NCBI GenBank assembly: GCA_024663395.1
Contig: JANFAH010000023.1
Coordinates: 744,001 to 808,000 of the forward strand
Direction: 5' to 3'
Origin: Pisolithus tinctorius
Lineage: Eukaryota > Basidiomycota > Agaricomycetes > Boletales > Pisolithaceae
Length of the DNA stretch: 64,000 nt
Shown: positions 11,929 to 22,273 of the stretch, piece after piece
Numbering within the stretch: the stretch's first letter is position 1
Layout: each line of letters begins with the position of its first letter
Program-made: the position numbers and the translations under genes
Notes under the pieces: generated by a model
The model's input: the letters and a program-made list of their open reading frames with translations, nothing else
What the model was told of the DNA's origin: nothing
The model's database searches: none

Positions 11929-13305
11929 ATGCTCGGCCTCAAAATTCCGTGCCGAGGCTCGCCCGAAGCACCGAGCTTCTCTGGGCGCCCCGAGGACCTT
12001 CAAAGTTATTTTGATGACATAATCGACTTCTGTGATGGATTCGGCCTCTCGGACGGGCTCGCGCGCATCAAATTTGCGCTCAAATATGCGCCTTTCGAAT
12101 CGGCGGACCTCTGGTCCCACTTCGTCAGTAGTAGTCAAGGAGATTGGGCTCGTTTTACCTCGGAAATCACTCAGCAGTACCCAGAATTGGACGAAACGAG
12201 TCGAAGTCATGCCACCGAGCTTGCCAGCCTAAAGGTTGGATTTGCGAGTTCAGATGTCATCTCAATGTCATCCCTAGGGCAATATTATCGCAATTTCCGT
12301 CGAATTTCGTTATCTCTCGAGAACCTACTGGGTCCGTTGCCCCACCTGGCCAGTATGTTCAAGTATGGGTTCCCTCCAGAGTTCAGGCGAGAGGTGCTTG
12401 AACACCACGACGCATCAGAGTATTCTGTGCTCAGTCTAATGTCTACAGCTAAGGAGGTCCTGAGGTCGAGCGGCGGCCTCTGGAAGAGCTGCAAGGTCGA
12501 CAGTTCACGCGCGCAGCCACCACAAGCCTCGGACAGCCGTACACCCCGCCGTTCGTATTCGTTCTGCTTCTTCTGCGGACTTTCGGGCCATATTCGGGCT
12601 GGTTGCCATTCATACAAGTCGTATTTAGCTTCGGGAAAGTGTCTACTCATAAACGGCCGTGTTGTTCTACCTACAGGACTGGAAATCCCGCGCGAAGTTG
12701 CCGGACGGACTCTGCGAGACCGTCTCGACAACTGGTCTTTGCTGACAAGCCAGCTCGAGGCTCGTACAGGCTCATCGCTCACTCGCTCGCTTTCGCCCAC
12801 AGCCGCACCCTCTCGAAGCATGTTTGATGAACCATCGCGCATACCCGCTCAGACAAGCATCGTGTCTACTCGGTCCCTACCTACTCTCCAGCTCGAGCCA
12901 GCAGTACCCAACCCGACAGCCATTCCATCTCGTCGCTCGTCAGCCGAGCGCTCTCATAGCTCACCGCACGCGCAGCCACAGTCGAGGTGGCCACATACCC
13001 AGGGCGAATTGCCCTCGCATCGTCATTCACGTTCACGCTCACAGACTCGAAAGGGTTCGTACATGCATTCGAAAGATGAATTCATACCAGTCCAGTCGTA
13101 TGCCCGCAGCTTGAAGCAGCATCGCGCTCGAAGGCGCTCATATTCATATTCGACCAATAGCTCACCCCCTTCTTCCTCGTCATCGTCGTCCTCATGCTCG
13201 CGCTCTCGTTCACGTTTGAGGAAGGCGGATTCATACGTCCGTTCCAAGCCGAAGCGGTCGCGCAGCCGCAGTCGCACGCCCCGGCGCTCTCGAAGAGCGC
13301 GTTGA
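11929..13305 (+). CDS. gag: Gag-like nucleocapsid protein with CCHC knuckle and RS-rich tail
   Basis: The first in-frame ATG is at 11929, giving 458 residues. The N-terminal 180 residues are helical and Gag-like (FSGRPEDLQSYFDDIIDF, then WARFTSEITQQYPEL). A zinc knuckle CX2CX4HX4C (CFFCGLSGHIRAGC) lies at residues 213-226. It is followed by the block YLASGKCLLINGRVVLPTG, which is common in basidiomycete Ty3-type Gags. The last 170 residues are Ser/Arg/Pro rich and end in dense RS dipeptides, probably an RNA-binding tail. Gag would coat element RNA and form particles. The frame is uninterrupted despite divergent LTRs, which suggests selection or recent function. The reverse-strand frames here are shadows of the RS repeats. 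Confidence 0.88.
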   Translation: MLGLKIPCRGSPEAPSFSGRPEDLQSYFDDIIDFCDGFGLSDGLARIKFALKYAPFESADLWSHFVSSSQGDWARFTSEITQQYPELDETSRSHATELASLKVGFASSDVISMSSLGQYYRNFRRISLSLENLLGPLPHLASMFKYGFPPEFRREVLEHHDASEYSVLSLMSTAKEVLRSSGGLWKSCKVDSSRAQPPQASDSRTPRRSYSFCFFCGLSGHIRAGCHSYKSYLASGKCLLINGRVVLPTGLEIPREVAGRTLRDRLDNWSLLTSQLEARTGSSLTRSLSPTAAPSRSMFDEPSRIPAQTSIVSTRSLPTLQLEPAVPNPTAIPSRRSSAERSHSSPHAQPQSRWPHTQGELPSHRHSRSRSQTRKGSYMHSKDEFIPVQSYARSLKQHRARRRSYSYSTNSSPPSSSSSSSSCSRSRSRLRKADSYVRSKPKRSRSRSRTPRRSRRAR

Positions 13306-13436
13306 TGCTGCGTGTCGCACGAATTCTGTTATGTTGTTTTTTTTATATACTTCTTTTGCTTATGGATCTTACAGTATCTAATATGGATCTACCTACGTCG
13401 TAATGTGGAGTTTTTGGTACATTATACATGTTTAGC

Positions 13437-13470
13437 TTTTCTTTTTTTTTCTTTTCTTTTCTTTTCTTTT
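13437..13470 (+). repeat. (CTTTT)n pyrimidine tract
   Basis: A run of CTTTT units follows the gag stop by about 130 bp. It may be a slippage product or part of a 3' processing region; no function is shown. Confidence 0.6.
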
Positions 13471-13639
13471 GTGTTTTACCCCCCAGGCTCGAGTTCCCCG
13501 CAGAACGCCATTTTGCATTGCACCTAGCACCTTCCCGCACTCTACGCGATGCCTCCCATCCGCAGATACAGTCCTAGCAAGGCATGCCGTCGACGAAATC
13601 ACTGTTGACACCGCTTGTCGCTTGTCAAGACAAGTGCTA

Positions 13640-14830
13640 CCTCCCTCGTACTGAGCGCATATCTCGCTCGTTATCGCGCCGTGCCTCTCGCTTTTTGGAA
13701 GGCTCGTACTACTCGACATCAGCTCTCTGTCGGTACCAAGCTCGTTTGCATGCGCCAAGCGGTTCAGGAGATATTCGTGTTTTTGTGGATAGGTCCATTC
13801 TCAGGGTCCTGTGGTCATATCTCGCTCATTTCCGCGTCGCGCCTCTCGCTTTTTGGGAGGATTGTAGTCCACGACGAGTGCTCCATGTTGGTGTCAGGAT
13901 TGTTCTGATAGGTCCAGTAGTCCCGGAGATATTTGCATTTTTGTGCGAAGGCCCATCCTCGAGGTCTTGCCGTAGTCGCTCGCGCAGTTCTGCGTCTCTC
14001 CTCTCGCTTTTCGGGTCGTTCATCCCTCTCGCTGAGCCCTTCCTGGGGACACCTGATTTGTAAAATTCCGCGCAACCGTTGTCGAGATATCAGCATTTTC
14101 GTATCCAGAGGGCTTCGAGCCAGTTTCGCGTATAACTCGGGATCGGCTGGTCCAATCGGCGTATTTCCTCGTTCTCCCTGTTCGCCTGCGAGTCCTCTAC
14201 CGTCTCCCGGAGTTTCGTGTTGATCGTCCCAGCCGTTGTTGTGCAAGTCGAGCCCTTCTCCCCACCCTCGAAGTCCTCTCGTCATATCTCGCGCACTCGA
14301 GCACCGTTCCTCTCGCTTTCCCGGCAGTCCGTTCCCCTCGCGTAGCCCTTTCTGGGGACGCCTCATCTTTTAAATTCCGCGCAGCTATCGTCGAGATATG
14401 CTCGTTTTCGTGGTTAGAGGCACTTTCGGACAACCTTGCGAATATCTTAGGCCTGCGTAGACGGATTCCCTCCGTCTCTTTTTCAGCATGTTCGCTACAT
14501 TCCCCTCCATCGTTACTGGCAGTTTCGCCGCATCCCAAGCGTCCGTTGTTGGTCTGCAGTGTTCTCCTTTTCAGTCAACAACGCTGTATGCATGATAACT
14601 CGCCCATCTCACCGCCGGACCTCTCGCTTTTCGGGGACTTTGTACTACTCGTCGAGGGCTTCCTGATGGTATATCATACATCGCGCTCGCTGCCGCCGTT
14701 GTGGAGATACACCCCATTTTGTTGTTGCAGACACTTTAGGATGACTCTGCGAGTATCTCGCTCATCTCTCGACCGGATCTCTCGCTTTTCGGGATCCCGA
14801 TGCTACCATTTGACAGCTTCAGAACGGTAG
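13640..14830 (+). repeat. Degenerate tandem repeat of about 157 bp inside the Gag-only element
   Basis: The marker CCTCTCGCTTTT(T/C)GGG starts at 13684, 13842, 14000, 14309, 14620 and 14778. Spacings are 158, 158, 309, 311 and 158, that is one or two times about 157. It is preceded by CATATCTCGCTC-type motifs and followed by GAGATAT...TTTTCGTG motifs at matching offsets. Two weaker copies fill the double gaps near 14168 and 14478. No long frame is conserved between copies, so it is read as non-coding. Confidence 0.8.
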
Positions 14831-15127
14831 CTTTTCCGTCGTCGTCGCTGCAGAACTCGTGGCTACATTTGGTTTTTGGTGAACGAGGGTACCCGTGGGT
14901 GGATTTGTGGATATCTCAGGATCGGGCACGCGGATTCTCTCTGCTCATTTTGCAAGGTACTCGCTGCATTCCCTTCTGTCATCATATCTCGTATCGCGGC
15001 ATTCCGAGCACCCGTTTTTCATCAACGAGTTGTTGTCTCACCTCCTCCCTCGTGACCATGGATTATTGTGTAGTCAAGCTGCCTTCGGGTTGACTGGGGA
15101 CAGTCAATATCTCAAGTACCCCTGGGA

Positions 15128-15477
15128 TGTAGGGAATGTAATTTCCCTACTAGGGGAATTGTTTTATTTTGTTCATTTTATTTAGTTTTGATTCTAGGTG
15201 TTTTTCTGCTAGTAGTACTTAGAATTTCGCATTTTGGTTGCTTAGTCAGCCCTACCTAGCATTTGATGTAGTTGGTTTTTTTTTAAAAACAATAGACGAG
15301 TTACCACAGACGAGAGACGAGTTCGAGCAGGTCGTTTCCCTGCACCCAGACAGCCTCAGAAGCCTTCAGACGACTACCAGGATACAGTCCCAGGCTATAG
15401 AAGCCCCTTTTTGGCTTACTCTCTCCCCTCAGATCTCATCATTCTCTCAACCTCCTCTTTAAATCAAATTTCCTACA
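15128..15477 (+). repeat. 3' LTR of the Gag-only element
   Basis: The 350-bp LTR is preceded by ACCCCTGGGA, which resembles the ACCCCTCGGA before the 3' LTR of the 9.7-kb element. It differs from the 5' LTR at many non-CpG positions and by small indels, while CpG-containing blocks (GACGAG, TCGAGCAGGTCG, AGACGACTACC) are kept. It is followed by the duplication CCGC. Confidence 0.92.
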
Positions 15478-15825
15478 CCGCCATCTTAGCATCGGGCCTG
15501 CCCATATGTTCCAATGGGTGCATTATCCTGTCAATGGGCCTCACTATCAGTTTCAATGGGTGCAGCATCCTTTGGATGGGCTGGTCCATGGGTTGTGATG
15601 CACATGCTGTATACATGATGGGCCCACTAATATGTTGAAAAGGATGGAATGTTGCAATATACTTGTCACAGGCCTGCTCACTTGCTGCTGTCACTCTGTG
15701 CCTCAGGGCCTCTTCATATGTTATGACTTAATTAATTTGATGGGCCCACATCAGGCTCTACATGAGTAATGGTAATTTGGTGTGCAGGCTACCCATATGT
15801 TGTGACTAAGCTGACTACATGGGGT
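15478..15825 (-). repeat. GGGCC-core tandem array A, right part
   Basis: Cores such as CGGGCCTGCCCATATG, AATGGGCCTCACTATC and GATGGGCCCACATCAGG resume immediately after the LTR element, showing that the element landed in a pre-existing array. The array ends near 15825, where composition turns CpG-rich. Confidence 0.85.
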
Positions 15826-15938
15826 CGCATGCGGGTACGAATGCGACGATGTACGCGATGAAAGCCTATATATACAAAGTGGAGCAAAATTCCACCAGTC
15901 ACTGCGACGCGTCATTATCGTCGCGCAAGCAGAGCTGC

Positions 15939-17991
15939 TCACTCTGTCTTCTCTTTCAATGGTGTCGTTTCCTTCCCAACCGTGGTAACTTCTCCAGGGA
16001 CATCGCCCAGCCGGTTCCCGACTTTGACTTTCTGCCCAGGCTTGACGGCGAACTCGAACGTCTTGGGTGCCTCGAACACGAGAACGATCGTACTGCCGAG
16101 AAAGAAGCCTCCCGTTTCTTGGGCAACGGTCAGAGGCTGACCGTTCAGCAATAGGGATGCGGCCGAATACACAGCTTCGTTGTATGTGCCTGGTGGCGGT
16201 GGTCGGCCACGGACGTTCGTACGCAATGCCTGCAGGAAGTGATCAACAAAGCCAATTTTGACTGAAAACGAAAATCCTCCGCACGGTATCGAAATTAATC
16301 TTGATGCTGCCGACATTAGTTGCACCGACGGGTATCATGCTGAAAAATCCACATCGCCATCTACCGAGTAGTGTAACCCTCTCATTGAGTACGAAGAGGT
16401 TCTGCAACCGCTTGGCCATGTACGGCGATACGGAGATCAGTTCACCTGTGCATCGCGGAACTGATATGATGGATGCTGTGCACATACCAACAAAGTGCCT
16501 GCGCTTTTCTATGACCCAAGCTGTTGGAATGTGGAAACGACGATAGCCACCGGGAGCGAGGTAGATCACCGTGAAGTAGAGAGCATTGCTGGTTTAACGG
16601 CAGTGCCGGACGCGCTACGCTTGCGTTCCATGAGGAACGGACGCACACCCAATTCACGCACGACAGAAGCATCGTGCGCAAGGGTCTCCTGCAGAGTGCC
16701 TTCTTGCGTCACAGATGCATCAATCTGAATATCATGTTTTCGGGGGGTGATTGTTTCGTTGTCGGAATCTGCACTGGAATCGCTTAGAGTTGGGGTCGCC
16801 GAGCCAGAGAAGTTTGCAGATGAAGAACCCAAAAGCTCATCTAGGCTATAATGTATTCCATTGACGTTGGCGAATTCGCGCTCGTCTACGACGGACATGT
16901 CACGGCGGGGGAATTCGACGATCGTCGACGTTGGAGAAACGGGACTGCCAGGACTGGATTTTTCTACGCCAAGAAGTGCATCAAGGGAATATGTCATTCC
17001 CTTCACCTGTTCCACGCGCAGACCATCTATTTCGCCGAGATGGAGAACTGTTCCGTCCGCGGGACTAACCTGGAGATGAGGTTGATAACGATATTTCAAG
17101 GGTGATACGAGTGTAGGATGGTGGTACACTTACTAGTACTGAGTTATCTACCGGCCTAGCGCCAAGCTTGAGCTTGCGACAGAAAAAGTCTCCTAGACTG
17201 GCGTATTAAGTGAGGTCGTCGGGCTCGATTTCATCCAAGTTACAACCAAACATGTAAGCGTATAACCGAAAACCGTAAGGGCGAACCCAAATGGGCAGTT
17301 CGAGAGAATTCAGGTAACCCCATACTCGTGACAGGTTGCGGAGCGGTAGTGCACCCAATACGTGAACCTAAGTAACCTTTGATGAGGACGGCCATAGATA
17401 TTTAGAAGAAAGAGTTGCGAGCCTGCCAAGGGTCTCTAAGTCTAATAACCTCGTGACCGTCGACGTCGACCTCTCTCTCTGCACGTGCCACTTTCTTGCG
17501 ATACTGGATCATGACGAGTAGAAGAGCACCAACCGCCAACGGCAGGGGGCACCATTTTGTGGGTGTCCGAGTCCATGCTGACACGAATTGTTCTAAAAAA
17601 AATCAAGTATTAGAACAATAAGTGCGAGCGCGCTCAATGACGTACTGTAGATGGGAGCAGGCGAGCAGCGGATGTGCCGGGGACCTGTTGTGACGACTCG
17701 GGGGGGATCGCATTTCTGGTGGAAGTAACAAGTGACCTTCGGAATGCGCTGCCCTTGATGGACCGTACTGTGCGAGATAGACTGATCCGGCGCTTTACGA
17801 ATACCCTGGAGAAGATTGCGGAAGAAGTACTTATTGGCTGTGGCACTACAGTAGACTTTCTCATAATTCCTGGACGCCGTTAGGCCCAGGTTTGTAAACT
17901 CTTTGTGACCGCAGATCATACCGGGCCGCTGACTCTGGTCACGTGCATGGGTTTTTCTATGGGGTTGGTTTGGTTGGTTGGGGTTTGGCAC
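15939..17991 (-). pseudogene. PSD1: Mitochondrial phosphatidylserine decarboxylase proenzyme, inactivated
   Basis: On the minus strand this is a near-complete PSD1, the enzyme that makes phosphatidylethanolamine at the mitochondrial inner membrane. A 5' exon (17864 or 17991 to about 17644) encodes an Arg/Ser-rich presequence-like segment in one frame. Then come the membrane anchor PLPLAVGALLLVMIQYRKK (17550-17490), [62 protein letters not shown] and the self-cleavage motif LGST (about 16100). Introns with GT-AG ends fit between blocks (for example 17132-17068 approximately). Lesions: an in-frame TAA at 17206-17208, a one-base frameshift near 16588-16592, a donor reading GC instead of GT near 17423, and APGGYRRFH where the family has APGDYHRFH, losing a catalytic His and an Asp. 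The joining frame of exon 1 is also unclear. Either a dead gene copy or a poorly sequenced one; the several independent lesions favour a dead one. Confidence 0.88.
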
Positions 17992-19680
17992 TTCTTCCTC
18001 GACACACTGTCGTGCACATTTTTTGGAAGCACATAGTTGAGAGTGTGCGAAATAACATGGACAGTGGCGTTCGCCGCTTGTGTATTGACGTCACTGGGGT
18101 CAGTGATGGTAGAGCGATTAGCTATGAGATTTTATGTCGCGAGTTTGCATTTGAATGTGTTGCTGTGCAAAATGACTTGAGTGTGGGTTCATTGTATCTG
18201 ACAGGGTTGTTGTTGGTATGTTGCAGTGGCTTGCTTCGTGAGCTTGTGGAACAATACCTGTTTTTTATGGTAAACAATCTAAGGGCTATTGCTGAATTTC
18301 ATGCTGTGGCTCTCAGTAGTGAGCTGCAGCGTGTGATGTGTGTTGACACTTTTCATATTCATGAATGTGTCCTTACATGTCCATTGTTACTGTATGTATT
18401 TCGACAACTAAGAACAGTGCGGCGTGGGAGATGTCTTGCACCTGCATTGCTCCTGGCTATTTTGCTAGAGAGTAACAAAGCAAGACTTAGACATATGCAT
18501 AGAAATGTTGTTGAGTTAAGCTGACTATGGAGGGTGGAGAAGACCCTCTGAGTTATCCACCTATGCAATCCTCGAGTGATAAATTTGACATCATTCACAA
18601 TTGGCAGAATACCATGTTGCCACAGCATCTTGATGAAGGGATTTGTGCAGTGTGTGCACAGTTAGTTCAGTTTGCGAGCTTGTTGATATTGTCCCCAGTG
18701 TGCAGATGCTTTCTGTGCTAAGGAATGATTGGTTGCCTCATCAATGTTGACCCCAGACATATGATTTAGAAAAATACCATGGTGCCATTCTTTGTCCATG
18801 TGGGATGCATTGTTTGGAAGATATTGGGAAGCTTCAGATGTGCCCTTCATGTCAAAGGGCTCTTATGGCAAGACCGCTGCAGCAACCAAAGGATGTGATA
18901 GCTAATTTTCAATACTACGCAGTGAGTGAGTTGCCCATTGATGTTCAGCAAAGTATACAGACAGGTAGTGTGGTGGAACTAATACTTGTCACCACCTGTC
19001 ACACTACTATCATTACACATCATTATCAGACCAGGAGCATTCGAGGGGGGCATGTTCCTGAAGAAGCCAGTCAACAGTTTAACAGAGGCAATGTTGCTCT
19101 GTTGCCTCGGGATCCATCTTCTCTGTCAAATGTCCTTCCACTGACAATGAGTGATCTGTGGGGGTGTGTGTGTGTGGTGTTTGCAGGTGGTGCCTTTTGT
19201 CCCAGTGCAGATGCTTTGCGGAAGTTCTGGCCTGTTCTTGTTAGTAAATCAAGGGTAAAGTGCATAATAGAGTGGTTGGTTTCCAACAATGAGTGGTATT
19301 TGAAGAAAGGTATTACATTCAGTTCAGAGAATTTGGCAGCACTGGTTAATGGTGAAGAGGACATGGGGGTACTGCAGGGAGTGGAGATCACTCATCTTCC
19401 AGACAGCGAGGAGACTGTCGATGGCTGCAATGGGGATGACTGGTCTGTGGTGACCACTGACCTCGTTACAGAGATGGTTGCATACATCGATGGGGATCAT
19501 TCGGAGTGGTCACACTGGGCTATGAAAGCAACTGCACTGGCCCATGCATTGAATCACAAAAAGTTTATTGTTAGTCACACTGGGTCTGAATTGATGAATG
19601 ACAACTCGCCTGCTTTTTTGACCACAGTGATCCCCCATCTTGATCCTTGGGGTATTGGCAGATTTAACCATCCTGCTTGA
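17943..19680 (+). pseudogene. Helitron N-terminal and DUF6570-like region
   Basis: The first piece (17943-18524) is an open frame without motifs I recognise. The second carries TMLPQHLDEGICAVCAQLV (about 18612-18668). The third runs from 18805 to 19680 and is uninterrupted for 291 codons, with MCPSCQRALMARPLQQPKD, VPEEASQQFNRGNVALLPRD and VLPLTMSDLWGCVCVVFAGG. This arrangement matches the DUF6570 region preceding Helitron Rep domains. Stops separate the pieces. Confidence 0.7.
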
Positions 19681-19980
19681 CAACCTGAGCAACATATTTC
19701 TTTCCAATGGCAACTGAAGAATTTGTTGCAACAAGTTGACTTGCCCTTCATGCAAGACCCATGTTTTCCTTTTGTATGCTGGAATATCTTGCAGAAATGG
19801 GCAGCAAGTGAGAATGTTGCATTTTCCATACCATTGGCATGATGCCATAGTCTTGTGAGTGATATTCATGAGGCAGAGTCTTTCATAACATCCCTGGCTG
19901 AAAAGCTGGAATGGAATCCAAAGGTGAAAGTCAAGACCATTGGCAAGAAAGGTGTGATCTGATTGTTTTGAGATCTAAAT

Positions 19981-21144
19981 GTGATCTGTTGTTCATTGCC
20001 TAGGAGTGATGGGTATAAGCTGTGTCAGTGCAATGAAATTCACTCATTGACATGGCAACTGGGCACCCCAGCTTTTTTTCTTACTTTAAATCCACATGAC
20101 CTGACGAATGTTCTTGTTGCTCACTTCAGAGGTCTGGACATAGCTCTGTGGTGCCAATTGGGGGCTTACAAGCAAGCGGTTTTTGTTGCCTCTCATCCAG
20201 CCACTGCAGCTAAAGCATTTGATGTTCTCATCCAGGGTTTTGTAGACATTGTTGTCAAATATAATAACAGGTGTGGTTTGTTTGGCAGATGCTCCAGATA
20301 CTATGGTACAGTGGAGGTGCAGGGAAGAGGCATGCTTCACTGCCATATGTTGCTGTGGATTGATGGACATCCAAACCCAGAATGGTTGTGATCAATGATG
20401 ATGAATGATGAACAGTTTGAAGTTTTGCTTTTCAGCTGGTTGGAAGACATTATCTGGTGCGAACTTCCTGGAATGACAGTAGAGAGCATTGGAACATCTG
20501 GTTCTTCAAAGCCTGCTCGCCTGGAGGATGCACCCAATCCTCATTTACAGGAACCACCTCTGATTGCCAACTGCGAGCAAAGTGTCTTTGAAGAAGTGTT
20601 TCATGAGTTCATATCACACCTTGCAATTCAGTGTAATTGGCATGAACATACTCCGACTTGTTTCAAACATCTTTGCCCTGGAGAAGAGCCCTGGGATGAG
20701 AATTGTCATATGCAAATTGATGGATCTGTCCATGCAAGGTCTTACCTCGATCCTGAGACACAATCCATTCTTCTATGGTGACTTCATCCATGGATCAATA
20801 ATTACAATGATGTTGTTTTATTCCTTCTGCAGTGTAACATGGACATTAAATTCATTGGGTCTGGTGCAGCTGCAAAGGCATTGACTTACTATGTCAGTGA
20901 TTATATTACCAAGAATGAATTACAGGTGCATGTTGGTCTCCAAGCTATTCAGGCAGCTATGGAGAGCCATTGGAAGCATTTTATGGGTGATGTCAAGACC
21001 TCTTCAGCAGTGCACAAATGGAACCTGCTGACAAAAGCAGTTAACACTATGATGGGCAGGTGCAAAGTCTCCCATCAACAGGTTATGAGTTATTTAATTG
21101 GTGGCAGAGATTATTACACAGGTCATGAGTTTTGCACTGTATGA
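19981..21144 (+). pseudogene. Helitron Rep nuclease domain
   Basis: The frame at 19981-20391 has GTPAFFLTLNPHD and the HUH metal-binding motif in GRGMLHCHMLLWIDG. After frame changes, 20839-21144 has IKFIGSGAAAKALTYYVSDYITKN in two overlapping patches, with the tyrosine pair of the Y2 nuclease in YYVSDYITK. This domain nicks and rejoins DNA in rolling-circle transposition. Catalytic residues are recognisable but the gene is broken by stops (for example after EWL near 20390). Confidence 0.85.
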
Positions 21145-21175
21145 TTTCATGAGTTTGTTGACATAGCAGTGTGGC

Positions 21176-22066
21176 ATGAGCTTCATGTTGATAGAGATTG
21201 TGGCTGTGGTGCACAAAGCATTGTGGATTGTCCCTGGAAATGTGTGTGGTTCAACATGTATGGCACATGCATCTGATGGTACATTGTTGGTGGTGTTAGA
21301 ACCTTTGGATTATTTGATGCATCCTTCCATTGCACCATTTAATGACATGTGTTTATGGCAATTCTGGGAACAAACACAAAAAGTTAAATGGACAACAAGT
21401 AATACAGACATGTCACTTGAAAAACACACAGGGCACAAAAATGACATGATGACTTCTGCTGCCAAACAACCAGCATATTCTCACAGATTTCGAGCACCAT
21501 TCACAGATCCCTCACATCCTCAGTTCAGTACACATGAACTCTGTATGCACAACACCTTCATCATGCTGGTTTTGCTGGGAGAATCGATTCCTTTGCCCTG
21601 CAGGGTTGACTGGCACATGGAAGAGTTTTGCTGGTCAATGTTACTTCTCTTTTGCACATGGTGGAAACCCTTGGACCTGCTCAGCAGTTATTTGTGTTGG
21701 ACTGAAGCATTTGATAATTACCAGTTCGAAGATTCTGCCTCCAGCATGATATCAAACTTCCTCATTGAACTGGAGTGCAGGGATGCCAGGGATGTCATCT
21801 GGGACGAGTACAATAACAAGACACCCCAGTGGAAAGAATGTTCTGACTTCCATATGCAGAAAGACAGTGGATTGGATGTGGAGCTCTTGAAGGAGGTGCT
21901 CATTCATGACTTGGATCTTGACCAAATGGCTGGGCACGAGCCTGGGTCCCTACCTTCTGGTGATTTAGAAGACCTGGGAAGAACTGTCCTTCTGCAGGAC
22001 AAGTTGGAAATCATCACCATATTGTGGGCTCTTCATGTGAATCTGAAGCAGTGTGAACATTCATGA
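21176..22066 (+). pseudogene. Helitron region between Rep and helicase
   Basis: A 296-codon open frame joins the Rep and helicase parts in the same orientation. It is rich in Cys, Trp and His and contains DARDVIWDEYNNKTPQW near the end. I recognise no motif. The length of uninterrupted frame is notable given the stops on either side. Confidence 0.5.
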
Positions 22067-22273
22067 GCCTTCAATGGTCAAATCCTTGAAGTGAGTCTGG
22101 ATATGGAGGACCAGATTTTGCTTCATAATACATACATGAATTTGCAATGGAAATGAAAACATCCCGAAAGGTTTGCACTTAGCGATGATGACAATGTTGA
22201 TGAGGCCTCAACAAGTAGAAAGTGTCCTCATACCTCTCCTGACAGGTGGTCTCCCACCCTCAATGTCAGAGCA

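Larger units (their letters stand above)
11344..15477 (+). mobile_element. 4.1-kb non-autonomous LTR retroelement encoding only Gag (TR-GAG type)
   Basis: Two LTRs (11344-11702 and 15128-15477) both start TGTAGGGAATG and end TTACA or CCTACA. The element is flanked by the 4-bp duplication CCGC (11340-11343 and 15478-15481) and sits inside a tandem array. A primer-binding site follows the left LTR. The only coding region is a 458-residue Gag. I find no protease, reverse transcriptase, RNase H or integrase, so movement would depend on a partner element. About 1.8 kb between gag and the right LTR is non-coding and internally repetitive. Gag-only LTR elements are known from plants as TR-GAG; the label here is by analogy. 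The element is strikingly CpG-rich compared with its surroundings. Confidence 0.9.

Noticed and set aside
12285..13277. Reverse-strand frames of 84-185 codons within gag
   Set aside because: They mirror the Arg/Ser-rich gag tail and have no conserved motifs or start context.
13815..14366. 183-codon reverse frame in the non-coding part of the Gag-only element
   Set aside because: It is composed of the 157-bp repeat read backwards; the frame is not conserved between repeat units.
17634..17864. Alternative PSD1 first exon starting MRKSTVVPQP
   Set aside because: Not rejected as presequence-like, but it does not join exon 2 in frame using the GTACGT donor, whereas the overlapping frame does. 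I therefore left the start unresolved.
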